Origin: Corynebacterium sp. CNJ-954
GTDB lineage: Bacteria; Actinomycetota; Actinomycetes; Mycobacteriales; Mycobacteriaceae
DNA: 64,000 nt
Reading direction: 5' to 3'
NCBI RefSeq assembly: GCF_001942345.1
Contig: NZ_MKKI01000041.1
Span: forward strand, 1-64,000
The translations under genes were made by a program, and so were the position numbers. Of the stretch, positions 51,900 to 59,748 are shown in pieces (the first letter of the stretch is position 1; every line of letters begins with the position of its first letter). A model generated the notes under the pieces. That model saw only the letters and a program-made list of their open reading frames with translations, ran no database searches and had not been told where the DNA came from.

Positions 51900-53779
51900 G
51901 TGTCGGCGGGCACGAGGTCATGGACCGTGGTGCCCCATCCGACGGTGTGTGTTGTGCGGTGCACGAGACCGGCACGGTCGAACACTGCGTTCAACTCGGC
52001 GTCGGTGCGCAGACCGGAACCGTGGACGGCCAGAGCGAGTAGATCCGCTTCACCATCGTGCTCGTCGAGTTCCCCGGTGTCCTCGATGTCGTAGGTCTCC
52101 TCGACGTACAGCAGCCGCCCGCCCTGCGCGAGGTTCTCGGTGACCTTGCGCAGGGCGTGGGCTGCGTCCGCGTCAGGCAGGGCTTTGAAGCCACGACTGA
52201 CGAATACGGCGTCCGACGCCGGCCCGGGTTCGAACACCGACTGCTCGACAATGCGCACCCGCGCCCGCTGCCCCTCGTCAGTGATGGTGGTGGGCAGGTC
52301 GCGGCGCAGCCAGTCCGCCTGGGCAGGAAGGGCACAAATCGTGACCTGCAGATCCGGGTACGCGGCGACGAACTCGGCGGCCTGAGCCCCTGCTCCACCG
52401 GAGTGGATGACCAGGTGGCGGACGCCGTCAAACAGATCTGCCTCGACAATCGGTGCGGCGAGAGCCGCCTGAAACAGTGCCAGGCGGTCCAGATAACGAT
52501 CCTCGTAGTCCTGATCCTCACGCACCTGTGAGAACGTCTGCCCTGTCACCGATGCGTAGGACGCCCTGCCGGTCCGGACTGACTCGGTGAGCCCGAAGAT
52601 GCCGAGCATCTCCCGACCACCGACACCGGCCGGGTCCAGTGAGTTTGCAACGAATTCCACGGTGAGAACCTCCCCCACCGGCGACAGGCCGTAGTGGCCA
52701 GGTCGCGGTGCGGTCAGCACCTCCAGTGCGAGCAGGTACCGGAGCAGTTTGCCCAGTGCCCGCTCGTCGCTGCCCGACCTCTCTGCGAGATCCACCACAG
52801 AGGTGACACCACGGGAGATCATGTCCGGAATGCCCAGTTCGACTGCCGTACGGATCGCGATCGGGGGGACCAGCTCAGTGAGATCATGGAGTTTCTCGAA
52901 AGCCGCCTTGTTGCGCTCGGGGTCCGGGACGGCGTCATCCTCTTCCAGGGAGACGACGGCGTCTCGCCGCCAGTATCCGGTGAAGTCGATGTCCGTCTTC
53001 GGGACCTCACATTCCTCGACCAGGTGGCGCCGCAGATCCCGTACGGTACTCTGTTCTCCGGCGATCCAGGCGAAGGGTCGGCCGTCCCACCAGTCGGTCG
53101 TACGGACTGCGTCCAATAGCGGGGAGTGCGCGGCGGCCCCCGCGGAGGTCCCGTGTGTCAGCCAGGTAACGGTCACCTGCGGAAGCTCACGGAGTTCCTG
53201 CCGGTGAGAGTCCTCGGTGACCTCGATGAAGACCTGCGCCCGGGCATCCCCGGGGAGATCCTCGAGCAGTCGGGCGATGGCGGGAACCGCTGTGTCGTCG
53301 CCGACGATGAGGAGCCAGTCAGCGTCCTGTCCGAGGTCCGGCAGGGAACGGGACAGGCTTGGCCCGAAGAAGTGGATCCGGTCGCCCACCCGGGCCCGGT
53401 ATGCCCACGTGGTGCCCACCCCGACTCCATGACGGACGAAATCCACGTCGAGTTCACCGGACTCAGCATTCCAGCGTCGCACGGTGTACGCGCGGGACAG
53501 TGGACGGGGATCTTTCGGTTGGTCGAGCCCGTGCTCTTTCTGCACCGGCAAGACGGGGGCGTCCTCGCCGGGGTAGGGAAAGATCAGGCGGATGTCATCG
53601 TCGAAGCCCCCGGATGTGAATGCAGGTTGCAGGAAGCCGTTGTCCGATGTGAAGGCACCGAGCTGGTCACCACCGAGGGTGATGCGTCGCATTCCCGGCG
53701 TGAGGTCCGTCACGCGGGTGACGGCGACCTCCCGCAGGGTCAGCGGGTGCACGGTGGTGCGGCGCGAGGTTCTGGGCAT
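51893..53779 (-). CDS. Siderophore-interacting protein fused to an O-methyltransferase-like domain
   Basis: A 628-residue fusion. The N-terminal 240 or so residues are a ViuB/SIP flavin reductase: RAYTVRRWNAESGELDVDFV (FAD), WLLIVGDDTAVPA (NAD(P)H) and the terminal IDFTGYWRRD. It would reduce ferric siderophores in the cytosol. From about residue 270 a PF00891-like small-molecule methyltransferase follows: a winged-helix part (VVDLAERSGSDERALGKLLRYL) and a Rossmann part. The SAM motif I is altered (VIHSGGAGAQAAEF, with His where Asp is usual), so methylation is uncertain. ATG 53779 has an AAAGGGA site; ATG 53830 is an alternative. It is the first gene of the operon. Confidence 0.85.
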   Translation of the reverse strand: MPRTSRRTTVHPLTLREVAVTRVTDLTPGMRRITLGGDQLGAFTSDNGFLQPAFTSGGFDDDIRLIFPYPGEDAPVLPVQKEHGLDQPKDPRPLSRAYTVRRWNAESGELDVDFVRHGVGVGTTWAYRARVGDRIHFFGPSLSRSLPDLGQDADWLLIVGDDTAVPAIARLLEDLPGDARAQVFIEVTEDSHRQELRELPQVTVTWLTHGTSAGAAAHSPLLDAVRTTDWWDGRPFAWIAGEQSTVRDLRRHLVEECEVPKTDIDFTGYWRRDAVVSLEEDDAVPDPERNKAAFEKLHDLTELVPPIAIRTAVELGIPDMISRGVTSVVDLAERSGSDERALGKLLRYLLALEVLTAPRPGHYGLSPVGEVLTVEFVANSLDPAGVGGREMLGIFGLTESVRTGRASYASVTGQTFSQVREDQDYEDRYLDRLALFQAALAAPIVEADLFDGVRHLVIHSGGAGAQAAEFVAAYPDLQVTICALPAQADWLRRDLPTTITDEGQRARVRIVEQSVFEPGPASDAVFVSRGFKALPDADAAHALRKVTENLAQGGRLLYVEETYDIEDTGELDEHDGEADLLALAVHGSGLRTDAELNAVFDRAGLVHRTTHTVGWGTTVHDLVPADTH

Positions 53780-53859
53780 CGGTGTGTTCGTCCCTTTCTG
53801 GCGGGGCAGACGTAGTAGCGGGTCCGTCATCCGCCACTGGAGACCGCGGACAACTCTGC

Positions 53860-53878
53860 TAAAGTTAGGCGAACCGTC
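53860..53878. promoter_or_regulatory. DtxR-like iron box 1
   Basis: A 19-bp site with core AGTTAGGCGAACC, matching 13 of 19 positions of the corynebacterial DtxR consensus (TTAGGTTAG-S-CTAACCTAA). It lies upstream of the SIP-fusion operon. Confidence 0.55.
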
Positions 53879-53884
53879 CCTTCC

Positions 53885-53903
53885 TTAGGGTGCGTTAACT
53901 GAC
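53885..53903. promoter_or_regulatory. DtxR-like iron box 2
   Basis: TTAGGGTGCGTTAACTGAC matches 12 of 19 positions of the DtxR consensus, with intact TTAGG and TAAC half-sites. It is centred 25 bp from box 1, on the side of the AraC-type gene. Confidence 0.45.
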
Positions 53904-53916
53904 AGATAGTTAGGAG

Positions 53917-55548
53917 TTGGTCGGTCTGACTCCGCTGGTGACCGTCACCGACAGCCCGCCGGACATCCCCGCTCTCAGTGTCGATTCCGCAGTCCACCCC
54001 GGACCCCCTCCCCCGCAGCTACTCTGGGTCCGTACCGGAATGGCGCGTGTCCTGCTCAGCGATCTGCCTGAGAGGGAAGACGCCCCGGAAGAGTTCCGGC
54101 TCACCGCGGGCGAAGGCCTCTGGGTACCCGCCGGGGCCCGGAGCCGCATCAGCACCGAACCCGGCACCGTTGCCTTCCCGCTGAGCTTTTACCGGGACGC
54201 TGCCCTCGGGAAACTCACCCACCCCGTGAAGTTCCACGTCCCCGGCGGTTGGCAGGACTGGCTGATCCAGTGCTTCAACCTCCAGGTCACGCCCTTGGGT
54301 GGCACAGGCCGCGCACAGGACAGGATCACCGATCTCGTCCTGAGGTCCCGACACCACGTAAGCCCGGCCTCGGACGGGACAGACACGCCGTCGACAGGTG
54401 ACGCACTCACACTGCCGACCAGCTCCGCTGCCCGGACGGTCGCCGAAGAACTGCTCGGTAACCCCACTCTCGACCTCACCGCTGATCAGTGGGCGACTCG
54501 TGTCGTTACCAGTACACGGACACTACGTCGCGCATTCCTCGCCGACACCGGTCTCACCTTCGAACAGTGGCGCCTGCGTTGCCGGCTGAACGCCTCTGTC
54601 CGGCACCTCGCCGCCGGACGTCGTGTCGACCACGTGGCCGCACTGGTCGGTTTCACCAGCCGCAACGGTTTCACCCGTGCCTTCCGCACCCAGTTCGGTA
54701 TCACACCCCGACAATTCACCCGTGACCTCGTGGCCCGGCCAGCCGACAGTGAACTCGTCCTCCACGCCACCGCTGTCCGACAAACCGATGACGCACTGGA
54801 TCTTGCTGTCAGTGGCGGCGATTATTCGGCCGTACCATCCGCCCCCGACCTCCTGCTCCCCGCACACACGCCGGTCCATACCAATGCCGTGCACGTGTTG
54901 AGCTGGATGTACCGCGGCAGCGGCTACCTTGACGCCGAGGGTCAGCACTATGAACGACAACGCGGGACGGCGACCTGGATCCCGGCGGGTGTGGAGCACA
55001 CCACCGGCATCCACGCCGACTCGATCTCGCTTCCCGTCGGCACCGTCACCACCGGTGACCTCCAGCTCACCGACCCGCTCCAGGTAGTGTTCCCCAGGGC
55101 CTGGGACAACTACCTCATGTACTGCGCTGTGAGCGACCGCTCGATACTGCGTCCTGACGACCACGACCCAACCCACATCCTCGGCCTGTTCTCCGCCCAG
55201 CTCGCCGCGCAACAGTCGCTCGCCCTACCGATGCCGACAGATCCTTGCGCCAGGGGCGCAGCGCTGGCCTATTTACGCAGCATCAGCGCTCCCGCATCGG
55301 CAGCAACCTACGACCTCCCGGCTGACGTCCACCACATCTTCCGGTCACAGACCGGTATGAGCTTCACCCGGTGGCGGTACGCCGCACGCATGCGCGTGGC
55401 CCGGGGACTTCTCGCTGGCGGAGCCAAACCCAGTGCCGTGGCACGACGCGTCGGCTACGCACACCTGCCTACCTTCAGCGCCGCCTTCTCCCGGTTCCAC
55501 GGCATCTCACCACGCGAATACCAGGAACGGGAGGCGGGGACGGCATAG
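53917..55548 (+). CDS. Tandem-duplicated AraC-family regulator (two sensor-HTH units in one chain)
   Basis: A 543-residue protein with an internal duplication. Unit 1 has a cupin-like sensor (GEGLWVPAGARSRIS) and an AraC HTH at about 165-272 (FTSRNGFTRAFRTQFGITPRQF). Unit 2 has another sensor (GTATWIPAGVEHTTG, about 340-370) and a second HTH at about 460-540 (HLPTFSAAFSRFHGISPREY). Typical AraC regulators are about 300 residues and dimerise; here both halves are covalently linked. It is divergent from the siderophore operon and is probably its activator. The start is uncertain: TTG 53917 gives the longest frame, GTG 53938 is an alternative. Confidence 0.83.
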   Translation: MVGLTPLVTVTDSPPDIPALSVDSAVHPGPPPPQLLWVRTGMARVLLSDLPEREDAPEEFRLTAGEGLWVPAGARSRISTEPGTVAFPLSFYRDAALGKLTHPVKFHVPGGWQDWLIQCFNLQVTPLGGTGRAQDRITDLVLRSRHHVSPASDGTDTPSTGDALTLPTSSAARTVAEELLGNPTLDLTADQWATRVVTSTRTLRRAFLADTGLTFEQWRLRCRLNASVRHLAAGRRVDHVAALVGFTSRNGFTRAFRTQFGITPRQFTRDLVARPADSELVLHATAVRQTDDALDLAVSGGDYSAVPSAPDLLLPAHTPVHTNAVHVLSWMYRGSGYLDAEGQHYERQRGTATWIPAGVEHTTGIHADSISLPVGTVTTGDLQLTDPLQVVFPRAWDNYLMYCAVSDRSILRPDDHDPTHILGLFSAQLAAQQSLALPMPTDPCARGAALAYLRSISAPASAATYDLPADVHHIFRSQTGMSFTRWRYAARMRVARGLLAGGAKPSAVARRVGYAHLPTFSAAFSRFHGISPREYQEREAGTA

Positions 55549-55559
55549 CTGCACTCCAC

Positions 55560-56049
55560 TCAACCGAACGCGGCATCCACCAGGGCTGGCAGGCCGGACA
55601 CCGTGATCGTGCGCAGCGACCAGGTGGTCAACGGGGTCAGGTCAGTCGTCGCCGGAATGATCTCCATGACAGGGATGCCACGCCGGGACGCACCGGGCCG
55701 CCACACACTGTGCAGGTCGGTGGGGCAACCGCTCCACCGGTTCGGCCGGCAGACTGCCGTGCAGGTGGTACAGGTCCGCGACTCCGGCACTTTCATGCAG
55801 GTCATCGATGTTCTGGGTGGTGACGGGGAGATATCCGTTCCCGGTACTGTCGCCATCCTGGGCGTCCTACCACGGGGCGAGCGCGAGGTGGCCGGCGTTG
55901 GGCGCGGCGTCCCGCGCCCGGGCAGCCCGCCACAGGTACCAGGCACACAGGGGTCGGGGTCGCGGCGCCAAGAGTCGAGGGCGCCCATGGCCTGGGACGT
56001 CGACGCGGCGGGCGGTGCGGACAGCGTCCTGCAGGTCGGTGGGGATCAT
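55560..56049 (-). pseudogene. Decayed SIR2-family deacylase
   Basis: Fragments of a second sirtuin in several frames. The start (MIPTDLQDAVRTARRVDV, from 56049) matches the sirtuin N-terminus but the NAD loop is deleted. Segments LDSWRRDPDP and LWRAARARDAAPNAGH, and the end (TTWSLRTITVSGLPALVDA) align with the intact gene at 40491-41261. The zinc-binding and catalytic parts are mostly gone. It lies convergent to the AraC-type gene, 11 bp from its stop. Confidence 0.8.
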
Positions 56050-56073
56050 GGTCCGGAGGGTAGTTACCTGCGG

Positions 56074-56553
56074 TCAGTCCTCCAGGTCAGCGTCCAGTCG
56101 GCTGGTGTCACGCGCCCGGCGCCGCAGCGTCAGTCGACGCGCGTTCAGCATGCCTGCCACGGCAGCACCAGCCCAGAGGATCAGGGCCGGAATCAACGCG
56201 AACGCATCACCGTCGGCGCCGTTGACGACCACTCCGAGCAGCACCGCCAGGATCGCGACCGCAATGAACACCCCCTCCACAATCGAGGGCGTGCGGTACC
56301 GCGGACGCGGCGCGTACCGCTTCGACCAGATCAACGACCCGGCATCTCCCGCCACGACCGGGATGAGCACCACCGGGAAAATGAACCATGAGTACCCACC
56401 GGGCAGAATCCAGGCCAGGGCTACGGCGACCAGCAGCAGCGCCCAGGTCTGGCACTGCATTCCCACGGTGGACGCCTGGTGGACGATCCGTTCCTGGTAT
56501 TCGTCGTCGACCAGGTCGTTGACGCGGCGGATGACGGTGCCCCCGTAGCTCAT
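56074..56553 (-). CDS. Membrane protein paired with an XRE regulator
   Basis: A 159-residue protein with four predicted helices (TWALLLVAVALAWILPG, WFIFPVVLIPVVAG, IVEGVFIAVAILAVLLGVVV, LIPALILWAGAAVAGML) and a basic/acidic C-tail. Small XRE regulator plus multi-helix membrane protein is a common two-gene unit of unknown function. ATG 56553 sits 8 nt after AGGAG, inside the end of the regulator gene; a GTG at 56559 overlaps its stop as GTGA. Confidence 0.8.
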   Translation of the reverse strand: MSYGGTVIRRVNDLVDDEYQERIVHQASTVGMQCQTWALLLVAVALAWILPGGYSWFIFPVVLIPVVAGDAGSLIWSKRYAPRPRYRTPSIVEGVFIAVAILAVLLGVVVNGADGDAFALIPALILWAGAAVAGMLNARRLTLRRRARDTSRLDADLED

Positions 56554-56555
56554 GG

Positions 56556-56792
56556 TCACTTCTCCTGTTCCTGCTCGTCACCGAAGATCTGTTCCACGGT
56601 GCGGCCCAGTTCGTGGCAGATAGCCAGTGCGAGATGGACCGAGGGTGAGTAGTTGCCTTTCTCGATGTTCGCGATCGTCTGCCTGGACACGCCGACCCGT
56701 TCAGCCAGCTCCGCCTGGGAGAGTTCTTCCCAGCGTCGCCACCGGCGGACCACGTTGGTCGTCTCGGCCGCATCCTTCGATGTATCGTTCAC
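56556..56792 (-). CDS. XRE-family (Cro/CI-type) transcriptional regulator
   Basis: A 78-residue single helix-turn-helix protein: SQAELAERVGVSRQTIANIEKGNYSPSVHLALAICHELG, the short YozG/PlcR-like HTH_3 type. The start is GTG 56792 (MNDTSKDAAE); a TACATT -10 lies 7 nt upstream, overlapped by a palindrome. It probably represses its own two-gene operon. Confidence 0.85.
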   Translation of the reverse strand: MNDTSKDAAETTNVVRRWRRWEELSQAELAERVGVSRQTIANIEKGNYSPSVHLALAICHELGRTVEQIFGDEQEQEK

Positions 56793-56794
56793 AT

Positions 56795-56805
56795 TACATA
56801 ATGTA
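56795..56805. promoter_or_regulatory. Palindromic operator over the XRE promoter
   Basis: TACAT-A-ATGTA is an 11-bp perfect palindrome overlapping the candidate -10 hexamer (TACATT on the minus strand, 56800-56805) of the XRE gene. Autorepression is likely. Confidence 0.5.
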
Positions 56806-56860
56806 CAGTATTCTTTACATTGTGTCGGGAATGTTGCTGTGCCGTCCGTTGCTCGGCTGT

Positions 56861-56878
56861 TGTAGCATTGTTCCTACA
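56861..56878. promoter_or_regulatory. Candidate operator of the toxin-antitoxin operon
   Basis: TGTAG-N8-CTACA inverted repeat directly before the GAGGAGG ribosome site of the antitoxin gene, where Phd-type antitoxins normally bind. Confidence 0.45.
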
Positions 56879-56895
56879 TCGAGGAGGTGGAAACT

Positions 56896-57147
56896 ATGAC
56901 AACAATGTCTTCCCGCGCGTTCAACCAGGACGTGAGTTCCGCCAAACGCTCCGCAGACACAGAACCACTGGTCATCACCGACCGGGGCCGTCCCGCCTAC
57001 GTCCTCCTGACCATCGACGACTACCGCGACCTCACCGGAGACAACGAGGATCTACTCGACCGCCTCAGCATGAACGACGAGGACGCCGACGAGATCGACT
57101 TTGACCCGGGCCCAGTCTCTTTCGGACTGAGGGTCCCTGAATTGTGA
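56896..57147 (+). CDS. Type II antitoxin, Phd/YefM family
   Basis: An 83-residue antitoxin. The N-terminal DNA-binding fold is MSSRAFNQDVSSAKRSAD, then PLVITDRGRPAYVLLTIDDYRDL, the Phd/YefM signature. An acidic C-terminal tail (DEDADEIDF) would bind and block the toxin. ATG 56896 follows GAGGAGG by 8 nt. The stop overlaps the toxin start (GTGA, 57144-57147). Confidence 0.9.
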   Translation: MTTMSSRAFNQDVSSAKRSADTEPLVITDRGRPAYVLLTIDDYRDLTGDNEDLLDRLSMNDEDADEIDFDPGPVSFGLRVPEL

Positions 57148-57563
57148 GATACCTTCTCGATACCAACGTGCTCAGTGAACTCAGGAGGTCCCCACGCCGT
57201 GCCGATCCTTCCGTCCGCCACTGGATCGCGGCGCAGCGTCCGACAGATCTCTACATCAGCGTCATCACCGTCATGGAACTTGAACTCGGGGTACGCCGTG
57301 TGGAACGCCGCGACATCGTCCAGGGCCGACGCCTCCGGAACTGGCTCGACGACGATGTGATGGACGTCTTCACCTCGCGGACTCTTGAGATCGACGTGGA
57401 CACGGCAGTCCGGACAGCGACCCTCCATGTCCCCGACCCCGCTCCAGAGAGGGACGCGCTGATCGCAGCAACAGCGCTTGTCCACGGACTTGCCGTGGCC
57501 ACGCGCAACACCCGGGACTTCACACCGACCGGGGTTCCCCTGGTCAACCCCTGGGAACAGTAG
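57144..57563 (+). CDS. PIN-domain toxin (VapC/FitB type)
   Basis: A 139-residue PIN-domain ribonuclease. The four acidic positions are visible: LLDTNVLSEL (first Asp), ISVITVMELELGVRR (Glu), ERDALIAATALVHG (Asp) and ATRNTRDF (last Asp). It resembles FitB/VapC toxins that cleave tRNA or rRNA. It is translationally coupled to the Phd-type antitoxin. Confidence 0.9.
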   Translation: MRYLLDTNVLSELRRSPRRADPSVRHWIAAQRPTDLYISVITVMELELGVRRVERRDIVQGRRLRNWLDDDVMDVFTSRTLEIDVDTAVRTATLHVPDPAPERDALIAATALVHGLAVATRNTRDFTPTGVPLVNPWEQ

Positions 57564-57637
57564 TCCTACCACTCCGGACGTGGAAAATGTCGACTCACCA
57601 TCCTCAGATCCCAAGATGCCGACGCCCCGTGCGACAG

Positions 57638-58735
57638 TCAGTCACTCGGACCCACGTCCGCAATCCGTCGCGGTGCCAGGCGTTCCCGGTCAGCCAGAAT
57701 GCGTCGCTCGATACTCTGTAGCTCGGCCAACTCCGCCGCTGCCGCCTGAGCCTCCCCGGGTGCCCGACGGTGCGCGTCATAGACGGCATACCGGTCACCG
57801 GCGAGCTGCCTGGCGTCGTTCATCCGGATCCGACCGGCGTCGTTGAGCGCCTCGTAGTCATTGAACTCGATGAACTGGTCCGTCTTCTCCAACCAGTCCG
57901 CCATGTGAATAACCTTGCGGCGTCGGGCCTGGGATTCCGCGTAGCTGAGAAACTGATCGACAAGACGGTTGAGCTCGTCGAGTTCCTCCCGGGTCAGGTA
58001 GTTCTTGGCGGTTCCGACATCCTTCTTGCGCACCGTCTTTCCTGCGAAGCTGGTCAAGCCGAGGTTGTCTGCGGTCGGATCACACCGGGTGGCGATGACC
58101 TCGGCGGCCGTCTGACCGGTGACCGCGTAGTGCAGTTTGTTCTGAATCTGTCGGAACAGCGACACGGAACGCGGATCATCCTTGTCGTAGTCGTCGGCGA
58201 GCGCGAAGACATCACGGACCTGCTGGTAGAGACGCACTTCGGAGGACCGGATGTCCCGGATGCGCTCCAGCAGCTCGGAGAAGTAGTCGCGGCCACGCGG
58301 ATCCTTGAGCCGCTCATCGTCCATGGCGAAACCCTTGATGAGGTACTCCGTGAGGACGCTACTGGCCCAGGTCCGGAACTGGACACCGCGACGTCCCCTC
58401 ACCCGGTACCCGACGGCGAGGACGGCATCGAGGTTGAAGTGGTCGATGCTTCGCCGGATCGTGCGGTCGCCCTCGGATCGAACCTGCAAGAATTTCTTGC
58501 AGGTTCGATCCCTGGTCAGCTCGCCTTCTTCATAGATGTTCCGCAGGTGTGCATCCACGTTTGCTCGGCTCACCCCGAACAGCTCCGCCATCTCGCGCTG
58601 CGTCAGCCACACCGTCCCGTCGACCACCCGGAGATGGACCTCCACATCCCCGTCCTCGGTCGTGTAGATGACGAACTCCCCGAGCCCGTCCACGTTCTCG
58701 ATGACCAGGTCGTCCCCGTTCTCATCATCTGCCAT
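57638..58735 (-). CDS. RhuM-family protein
   Basis: A 365-residue member of the virulence RhuM family: VWLTQREMAELFGVSRANVDAHLRNIY (N-terminal HTH-like), FNLDAVLAVGYRVRGRRGVQFRTWAS (family core) and GFAMDDERLKDP. The family occurs on genomic islands and with defence genes; activity is unknown. ATG 58735 is chosen; a much longer frame upstream is antisense to ureD. Codons for DRTCKKFLQVRS coincide with a 37-bp palindrome. Confidence 0.87.
   Translation of the reverse strand: MADDENGDDLVIENVDGLGEFVIYTTEDGDVEVHLRVVDGTVWLTQREMAELFGVSRANVDAHLRNIYEEGELTRDRTCKKFLQVRSEGDRTIRRSIDHFNLDAVLAVGYRVRGRRGVQFRTWASSVLTEYLIKGFAMDDERLKDPRGRDYFSELLERIRDIRSSEVRLYQQVRDVFALADDYDKDDPRSVSLFRQIQNKLHYAVTGQTAAEVIATRCDPTADNLGLTSFAGKTVRKKDVGTAKNYLTREELDELNRLVDQFLSYAESQARRRKVIHMADWLEKTDQFIEFNDYEALNDAGRIRMNDARQLAGDRYAVYDAHRRAPGEAQAAAAELAELQSIERRILADRERLAPRRIADVGPSD
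58475..58511. repeat. 37-bp palindrome inside the RhuM gene
   Basis: Arms of 18 bp (GGATCGAACCTGCAAGAA at 58475-58492, exact reverse complement at 58494-58511) around one central base. It could form a strong mRNA hairpin or cruciform within the coding region. Confidence 0.9.
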
Positions 58736-58791
58736 GGTGTTCCCCTCCGCTGACGTGCCGTCCACTACTGTCGCCGATGGTAGCTGAGCAC

Positions 58792-59748
58792 TCACATCCG
58801 GCGCAGGTCCACCGCAGGCCGGCCCAGCAGGGCCCGGCGGGCATGGTCGTGGACGGCATCCACGACCGCCCGCACGGCGACCGGATCCTCCCCCGCCACG
58901 CGGACGGTGAGGCCGGCGTCCCCGACCATGGTGGACGCCGCGGCGGTCAGGTCCCCGGCGTCGGTTCCCGCACACTGCTCCACCAGCAGTTCCCTGACCG
59001 ACACCAGCAGCTTCTTCACAGACGTACCCGCCGAACCCGCCGATGGCACGATGAGCACGGTCCCCCACACCGGCCAGCGCGACAGCAGCATCTCGGAATT
59101 CGCCGTCGCACCGGTGACGCACAAGGTGTCAGACAGCAGCGGGCGACCGTTCCGCGTGACCCGGAAGCGCTGCGCGAGGGTGTCGAAACCGTTGACCTCC
59201 CCGCGGGCGAGTCGTCCGGTCAGCATCACCTCCGCGGCAAGCACCGTCCCCCCGGGTGCGACGTCCACGTCGGTGGTCTGCAGCAGGCGGGAACCGGCGA
59301 AGAGAATCGTCTGGCCGGGCAGGTACTCGCACACCGCACCATCGGCGACGTGCAGGCTCACCCACTGCGACGCCATCCCGGCATCCATGCGGTGCACCGG
59401 CGTACCGGCCTGGGTGGTCACCGTCGCCCGGGAGCCGGATTCCAGGCGGAGGACCTGACGGATGCGGTCATTCTGGGCCAGCCCACCGCCGGTGGTACGA
59501 ATGTAGAGGAACGCCTCGCCGGGGTCGGACGGGTCGATGTACAGCGGGCGGGTCAGCTGCATCGGCGCTTTGACGAACCGCGAAACCACTCCCGTCCGTC
59601 CACCTCTCACCCCCAGCGTGACGTCGAGGACACCGACCTTGCCGGGACGTCCCACCGGCATCACCCCTCCGGAGGAGCGCTCCCCCGCGACGTCCGCCAT
59701 CTCGTGCGGGACGGGTGGAGTGAGGGAGGACGGGTCGAGGGAGGTCAC
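58792..59748 (-). CDS. ureD: Urease accessory protein UreD
   Basis: A 318-residue UreD/UreH scaffold protein of the urease activation complex, with UreF and UreG. LYIRTTGGGLAQNDRIRQVL, TVTTQAGTPVHRM and EYLPGQTILFAGSRLLQTTDV match the family. Its ATG overlaps the ureG stop by 4 nt. It is the last gene of the operon. Confidence 0.92.
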   Translation of the reverse strand: MTSLDPSSLTPPVPHEMADVAGERSSGGVMPVGRPGKVGVLDVTLGVRGGRTGVVSRFVKAPMQLTRPLYIDPSDPGEAFLYIRTTGGGLAQNDRIRQVLRLESGSRATVTTQAGTPVHRMDAGMASQWVSLHVADGAVCEYLPGQTILFAGSRLLQTTDVDVAPGGTVLAAEVMLTGRLARGEVNGFDTLAQRFRVTRNGRPLLSDTLCVTGATANSEMLLSRWPVWGTVLIVPSAGSAGTSVKKLLVSVRELLVEQCAGTDAGDLTAAASTMVGDAGLTVRVAGEDPVAVRAVVDAVHDHARRALLGRPAVDLRRM

